Part shown: positions 58,268 through 64,000 of the stretch, piece by piece | How the letters are laid out: the number at the start of each line of letters is the position of its first letter | How positions within the stretch are numbered: position 1 is the stretch's first letter | Origin: Diplosphaera chodatii | Lineage: Eukaryota > Chlorophyta > Trebouxiophyceae > Prasiolales > Stichococcaceae | Reading direction: 5' to 3' | NCBI GenBank assembly: GCA_032358165.1 | Contig: JAALGY010000057.1 | Span: 2,604,001 to 2,668,000 of the forward strand | DNA: 64,000 nt | Program-made: the position numbers and the translations under genes | The notes under the pieces: model-generated | The model's input: only the letters and a program-made list of their open reading frames with translations | Told to the model about the DNA's origin: nothing | Database searches by the model: none

Positions 58268-60145
58268 CCTGGCATCACCCAACTGCAATGGCTGATGCCT
58301 AATGCTCGACAAGAGCTGTGCACAGCTGGAGGCACGTTCCCCTGGGCCGACATCATCCACAGCCGTGCAGTGGCAACCCAGCTGGGAGTGGTGGTGTTCA
58401 CTGAGAGCGCTGCTGTTGACAGTCCGGCTGTGGCATGGCAGGATCAGCAGCGTCAATCGTGGTTGGTGCCTGTCAGGTAAGCGAAGCCACCTTGGGCGTG
58501 CAAGTCGGGTTGTGGTGGTTAGGGTGTGGCGTGACACAGACTTTGCTGCATTGCTGTGGGGCTGCAGTCGAACAATCATGCTTACAATCATACATATGAA
58601 ACAAGCGTGGCAAAGTAAATCAGTTTTCAAGCAGGGCTGGTTTGGGCAAGCATGCACGACATGATAGGCAGGTACATAGGCAAGCAGGCACCACATAGCA
58701 GGCATGCAGGCAGGCAAGCAGAACGAACCAAACCCTACTGACACCTGACGACCGGTGGCTCCGGAGGTCTGGTGCTGTTCGAGCCCGTACTGATCCCAAA
58801 ATAACCATATGCATAGCAATCCGAATCCATGCACCACACAGTATGCCAAAATAGCGGCCACGACAGGAGGTGTGCATGTGCAATCCACCCCATTACATGC
58901 ACACAGCGCCGTCAACGATCAGCACCAGACTTCACCCTTACTACACTTCAAGTATGCTGTGCAAAGTATACATACACGTGTTTCCCCGGGCCTGCCAACC
59001 CCATGTTGGCTGGCCCACAGCCCCAATCGACACACCCGACTCCCACCGCAGAAATTTGCCACCACCACAAGACATGGCATGTTGCAAGATGATTGCCCTC
59101 TCCATCATCAGCATGCTGTCATCGTGCTTGACAAGGTCTCCCTGGCCTCCCTGGTCGGGAAGCACGAGGTTCCAAATCCCCAAGGGCGCTTCACATGTTG
59201 GCCATGTTTGCCGTTCTGCTCTGATGAGCAGGAGCCCGGTGCTACTTTTGGTTCTCCGTGAAGAGGTGAAGGGACTCAAGCAATGACATCTGAAGTTTTA
59301 CCCCTTGTAGCATTGTAAATGTGACATGCGCCACGAGCGCAGCCAGCATCCAGCTCACTGCTGCGCTTCGTGCGTGGTACTATAAGTTATTCCCGCCATC
59401 AATTCACAGCCCCTCTAGGCTGCACATGATGCCTCGAGGCTCAGCTGGCTGCCTGCTGCATCTCCCTGCAGCTGCTGCACATGGGTGGATGAGACGTCAC
59501 TACTCAAGTTGCTGCGATTATGCGGCTGCATAGTTGCTGCCGCCCCAGTTGGTCTACTGCTGCCATGAACAACTGCTGCCGCCCCTGCCGCAGGGAGACC
59601 ACTGCTGTGGGGGCGGCTGCAGGAAGACCTGGACAGAGAATATGCTGTTACCGTTGCTGTGGCTGTCACTGATGCCCCCTGCTGTCACCGCCTTTGCTGC
59701 CATACACATGCGGCACTGCTGGGCAAGTGGCAGCCATAATGTTGCTTCGTCTTGCGCACCGTCTCCTGTCCGCTGCAATGCCAAAGAGCATCCCATAGGC
59801 GGACGGGAGACGGTTGAAGTGTGGGGTAGCGGCGTCCAAGCTGCTGCCGGCCAAAGGCTGCCGGCACCAGCTGGGCGCTGGATGCTACCTGAATGATGCT
59901 GCGCTCCCTGCTGCTGACTGCGGCGTCGCCAGCGGACAGCCGCTCAGTTGCGAGGGAGGGCGAGGTGCTGCGGGTGGACTGCAGCCGCCGCCGTCATGGG
60001 CGGCGGCTTGTTATGTTCGCGGCCAACTTCAGGCGTGTCGGTGCCCTCCTGCAGTGCATGAAATTATGGTGGCGTCAGTAGTGATGCTGCAGTGGTGCGC
60101 ATTGATGCTGTCATATGCTTTCAAACTTGAATGTCTATGACTGTG
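58268..60145. other. Convergent intergenic region, no gene seen
   Basis: About 1.9 kb between two genes ending towards each other. It contains a loose agg-cagg repeat tract (58660-58725) and a TGTAA motif near 59312 on the plus strand, which could end a long PRL1 transcript. No coding similarity was seen. Confidence 0.45.
58660..58725 (+). repeat. Degenerate caggcaggcaag repeat tract
   Basis: A low-complexity run of imperfect (a)caggca/taggca units such as ataggcaggtacataggcaa and gcaggcaggcaagcag. Confidence 0.6.
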
Positions 60146-63100
60146 CTATGGATGCCACCATACAGCCCTGTCCAAACTCACAGCAGTGTAATCGGATGCA
60201 GTGAGGCTGCAGCTGCCTCCGGCGGATGCAGCAGCGGAAGCAGCAGCAGCAGCTCCGGCAGCAGCTGCCGCCTTGTCCGCTGCAGCGCGTGCAGCGGCAG
60301 CTGCGGCGGCGGCAGGGCCGCGCCCAGCAATGCACGCCGACGGGAGACTGCCCACAGCGGCGGTGAAGGCACCCAGCGGCATTGAAGGCTTGAAGGCTCC
60401 GAACATGCCCAGCTCGTTCATGGGGCCATCTGCAAGACTCACAAGCTGAACATCAGGCTAACATGAGCAAAGCCCTGCACAACTAAGCGAGAGTGCACAT
60501 ACAGTTAACAATAGCTGCAGCTGTGTCTTCTGGCAGCCAGCAGCTCCGGACCGCAGCGTGCAGTGCCACTGCCTGCCACAAGCTCGTGCACTAGCACACC
60601 ATGCATGCTGCACGCAGCTCCATGCCGAACCAACGTCTGCATGCTTGTGATGCCAGACACAGCAGGTGCATTGCTAGGTACACGCATGTATATGCTGCAC
60701 ACACACGTACCGTCCTCGCCGCGGACCAGGTCCATGTCCTCCGGAGCCAGGGCGGCCGCCGACGCCTCGTCGCCATCCAGCGCAAAGTTGGCGAGCGCCT
60801 CGAGGGACGCCGCGGCCGACTTGGGGATCGCCACCCTGCACTTGACGCCGCCAGCCTGCGAGGATCCAATGGGAGTGTTCACCACCAGGCTCCATGCCGT
60901 CTATTGGGAGGTTCATTGCGAACTGCTTTCGCGCCAGAGGCCTGATGTGTTCAACGTATGCACAGTGACCAATGTACCCAAGCACCAAGGATGCTGCAAA
61001 GATGTCAGCAATAGCTGAGCAAGGATGGAGGACAGATCTGGGTCTGCATTCAGTCTTCCTCGAGGGCACACAGTCGGCACCTTGGCGGCGCCGCGCTTGG
61101 CGGCGTTCAGCTTGTTGATCTTGTAGTTGAGCTTGAAGACGGCTTGCCGGTAGCGCTTGAAGGCGGGGCCCAGGTCCTCGCCGGTGGAGCCGTCCAGCGA
61201 GGCCGCCGCCTGCTCCAGCAGCCGCAGCACCTTGTCCTTGGACGTGAAGTCCATGTCCTGTGGCGGTGTCAGGCACGCGGTTGATGACTCTTTCGAGTTT
61301 GATCCCCAGGTCTGCATGGAGTCTACGTTCTGCTGTTCCACAGACATGGCGGTGCTTCAATCGCTCAAGCCCATTGCCTTCCTGCCTATGCGACACAGAG
61401 TGCACGATGTTTAATCCGAGCAGTCAGCAACACCTCGAGCATTGGAGATCTCATGGAAAGGCTGCAGGCCACCATGAGGAGCATGGCTGATGCAAGCTGC
61501 TGGGGCAATGCGGTGGCCAGAAACCAATCGACAGCAGAGGGCGAAGCAGGAACAATCACCCACATTGAGGTACAGCTTGGTCTGCTCCACCACGTTGCGC
61601 AGGGACTGGCGCTTGCGGTAGGGCCAGCGGGCGAGGCCGATGGTACGGCACACCCTCTTCAGCACGCTCAGGCCGATGCCCAGCTGCGCAGCGGCCTCCT
61701 GCAGCAGGTGCAGGAGTGGGTCAACGGTACGACTCCCACCGCATGGCTAGTCCCTACACACCGGGGTGCAGGGTTGATACACCACTGTGTAAGGCAACGT
61801 TTGAAAGTGTTGTAATGCAAAAAAAATTCTCAGATTGATGTCCCTGTCCTGACCACCGGTCTGCCAGCATGCTGTTGAGACAGCAGCGCACCTTGCACAC
61901 GACCAGAGCGCAGTCGGCCAGTTCCAAGTGTCCAAGTGACAAGGATGCTCACCTGGATGGGCATGTCGAAGTAGCCGCCGTCCTTCAGCATGTCCTGGGT
62001 GATGTGCGCATACTCCCCCGCCCGCCGCCCCGCCCTCCTGGCAGCGGCCGCAGCGTCGTCCGCTGCCAGCAGCGCCTGCAGATAGCAGCACACTTCAATG
62101 CACTCCACATGGTATGGTGTCACCCAGAGGCACAGCTGTGCACTCCAGGTGTCCATGCGTGTGCTGACGCTGCTGGCCAGATGGCGGCAAAAGATCATGA
62201 TGCCCTGAGTATCCGCCTAGTCAATCTGACTTGGAGGTGGTGGGCTGTGTGACCAGTTTGTGTCGACTGAGCAGCTCGATGCTGTGTCGGAACGCCCTAC
62301 ACACCCTGCACCTCCCTCCAGACTGTCATATCAAACTCACAACAGGTCTGTCACAGGCTTGCACACCGAGGCGGGGCGGCGGTTGAGGGCAGCGGCCCGC
62401 CGGGGCGGGGCGCCCTCCCGGCCGCCCACCCCATGGCGGAAGCCGCAGGGCAGCCCCAGCTCGGCCTCTGGCACCAGCTCCGCAACGTCCAGGAACAGCG
62501 ACTCCGCCTCGTGGAAGCCCTCTGCCGGCGCAAAGCAGGGTTCAAGAGCAGCTCCGAGCATGGCATGCAGGCGTGCATGAAGGGACAGTGAACTGCCCAT
62601 GCATGTAGCAACAGCACCTGCTTGGATGCCTGCGCCCCTCACAGCCTTGCTGACCACATGCAAACTGGCGTACAGCATGCATGCTGATGGTCAAGTCACC
62701 TCAGCGATCGGGTGTCAGCATGGCAGGACAGTTGTCAGCTCACCCTGGGACGACATGACGGAGTTGGAGCGGCTGCAGCGGCGGCGCTTGGCGGGGTGGG
62801 CCCAGGGCCCCGTGTTGGCGCCGTCATTGCTGCAGAACACATCTGTCAGGCTGCCGGCCGACAGCCGGCTGTGCATGTTGGCGGACCCCTGGCTCAGGCC
62901 GCGCGGCTTGCCCAGCTGCATGCATGCAGGTTGACCACAGTCAGTGTGCTGCTGAAGGTGAGCTGTGGCGTTTGTGCAGGGAGGTTGCATGCTGAGGGCA
63001 TGGTGCCTTCAGACGTCCCGCGGTCATGGTGACCTGTTGAAGATACCATCATGCATGCATGACAAAGCATGTTGGCAGGGTGAATCGTACTAACGTGGAC

Positions 63101-64000
63101 GACATGGCCAGTTGTACTGGTACATACGAGAGTACAAGCGTTATGGTTGTCAGGTCAGCAGGGCACCCTGTATTGCTTACAGCTGGAAGCCGCAGCCAGG
63201 CTGTACTTTCTACAACCAGTCATACTGCAGCCAGCTCGGCAAGCCGGCATCGTCATCGCATGGGCTGTCCCTGAGCCATGCCAAGACCTTTCACTCTGAC
63301 GCTCACCGCCTCACGCAGTCAGCCGCACCAAGCTGCCATCACTCTGCTCGCTGGATGCAGGAATCTGTACGAATCTGATGTGTCCTAGGTCTAGGATATG
63401 TGTGACACAATTCGAGGCCTTTGGATCTGCACAAAACACCGTGCTCACCACCACCATGGTGCGGCCGGGGATGATTCGCCGGGAGGAGGTGCCGGCGGAT
63501 GCAGCGGGAGCTGCTGCAGCGGCGGCGGCCTCAGTCGCGCCCCCCGTGCAGCTGTTTTCCGCCAGCAGCGCCTCCATGCTCGGCAGCCCCTCGCCACCAG
63601 GACCTGCACATGTGCAAGGACCATGCATCATCAGGCACAGCTGGAGCAGTCGACCACTCAGCAGGGCTCTCTGATGACGACTGCAGCAGCAGTCGTCGCA
63701 GAAGCAAGTCCGGCGCCAAACTTTGGGCAAGGGCAAACAGTCAGGTTAGCAGAATGAGAAGCTTGACATGCACCTCCCGCTGCTCACTGCATCTGCATGC
63801 AGCTCACCATTGTCGGCGGCGATGTTGATGCCGCTCATGCAGCTGATCGCGCGGCCGAGGCCAAAGCCATCCTCAAGCCCGCCGTCTGTCACGATGCCAA
63901 TGTCCACCGCCAGGCCATCCGCAGCGCCGAAGCCCTGGCAGAGCCCCGGGGTCGCCCCAGGGTGGCCGCACCCGAGCGCCTCCACGCACTGGCGCAGCGT
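60146..64000 (-). CDS. RWP-RK transcription factor (5' end beyond window)
   Basis: Visible exons, from the 5' side, are 63808-64000 (cut by the window edge), about 63449-63603, 62744-62915, 62367-62521, 61953-62075, 61564-61698, 61081-61257, 60711-60855 and 60146-60429 (stop TAG at 60146); a further small exon may lie near 63300-63390. The RWP-RK domain spans two exons: ITQDMLKDGGYFDMPIQ, then EAAAQLGIGLSVLKRVCRTI and GLARWPYRKRQSLRNVVEQT, with the RWPYRK signature. A basic cluster upstream (AKRRRCSRSNS) may be a nuclear signal. Downstream is a helical segment (KVLRLLEQAAASL...KRYRQAVFKLNYKINKL) and a C-terminal alanine-rich tail. RWP-RK proteins bind DNA and control nitrogen responses or gamete genes in green algae and plants. 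No PB1 domain is visible, so this is not a classical NIN-like protein. The N-terminal exon (TLRQCVEALGCGHPGA) has no known match. Confidence 0.88.

Noticed and set aside
1..64000. CRISPR arrays, insertion sequences, prophage or operon-like gene blocks
   Set aside because: No regularly spaced repeats of that type, no transposase or integrase similarity, and the split eukaryotic genes rule out a prokaryotic context.

Overview
This window is nuclear DNA from a eukaryote, most likely a green alga (Chlorophyta, probably Trebouxiophyceae; the class is inference). The genes are GC-rich and broken into many short exons separated by introns of about 100-400 bases with gt..ag borders, and several introns start with gc. 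Two genes are plant-lineage specific: HCF173, a chloroplast psbA translation factor, and an RWP-RK transcription factor. A LEA-type protein resembles the hardening-induced proteins of Chlorella. I saw no bacterial, viral or organellar block. I built the gene models by hand from homology, splice borders and codon phase. Most recognised genes close with consistent phase throughout, which is the main support for the exon coordinates given.

Layout, left to right. 1-5.9 kb: 3' end of an ornithine-carbamoyltransferase-like gene (+), a small C2H2/4F5-like zinc protein (-), and a BUD22/SRFBP1 ribosome-assembly gene (+). 6.2-12.1 kb: a gene with repeated hnRNP R/Q-type acidic domains (-), divergent from ribosomal protein uS8/RPS15A (+). 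12.7-21.6 kb: a spermidine-synthase-fold methyltransferase-like gene (+), HCF173 (-) and adenine phosphoribosyltransferase (+). 22-24 kb: a single-exon LEA protein (-) and a small membrane-anchored J-like protein (+). 24.7-30.5 kb: a long bZIP transcription-factor gene (-) carrying three separate local duplications. 31.9-38 kb: a Gly/Gln/Met-rich protein (-), a flavin reductase-like gene (+) and an AT-hook/coiled-coil nuclear protein (-). 38-42.7 kb: the least understood stretch, with a tentative plus-strand gene. 42.7-48.2 kb: two unrecognised multi-pass membrane proteins (+). 49-53.7 kb: nucleoporin NUP133, C-terminal half only (-). 54.5-58.3 kb: PRL1/PLRG1, a WD40 spliceosome component (+). 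60.1-64 kb: an RWP-RK transcription factor (-), whose 5' end lies beyond the window.

This is an ordinary euchromatic gene neighbourhood, not an operon or a mobile island; neighbours are functionally unrelated apart from sharing short divergent promoters. There is no convincing single undescribed system. The most unusual points are the protein built from repeated hnRNP R/Q acidic domains with no RNA-recognition motif, a cluster of micro-duplications that copy splice sites (HCF173 exon 4 and three places in the bZIP gene), a raised frequency of GC-AG introns, a NUP133 gene with no room for its beta-propeller, and paired TGACGTCA palindromes in one divergent promoter.
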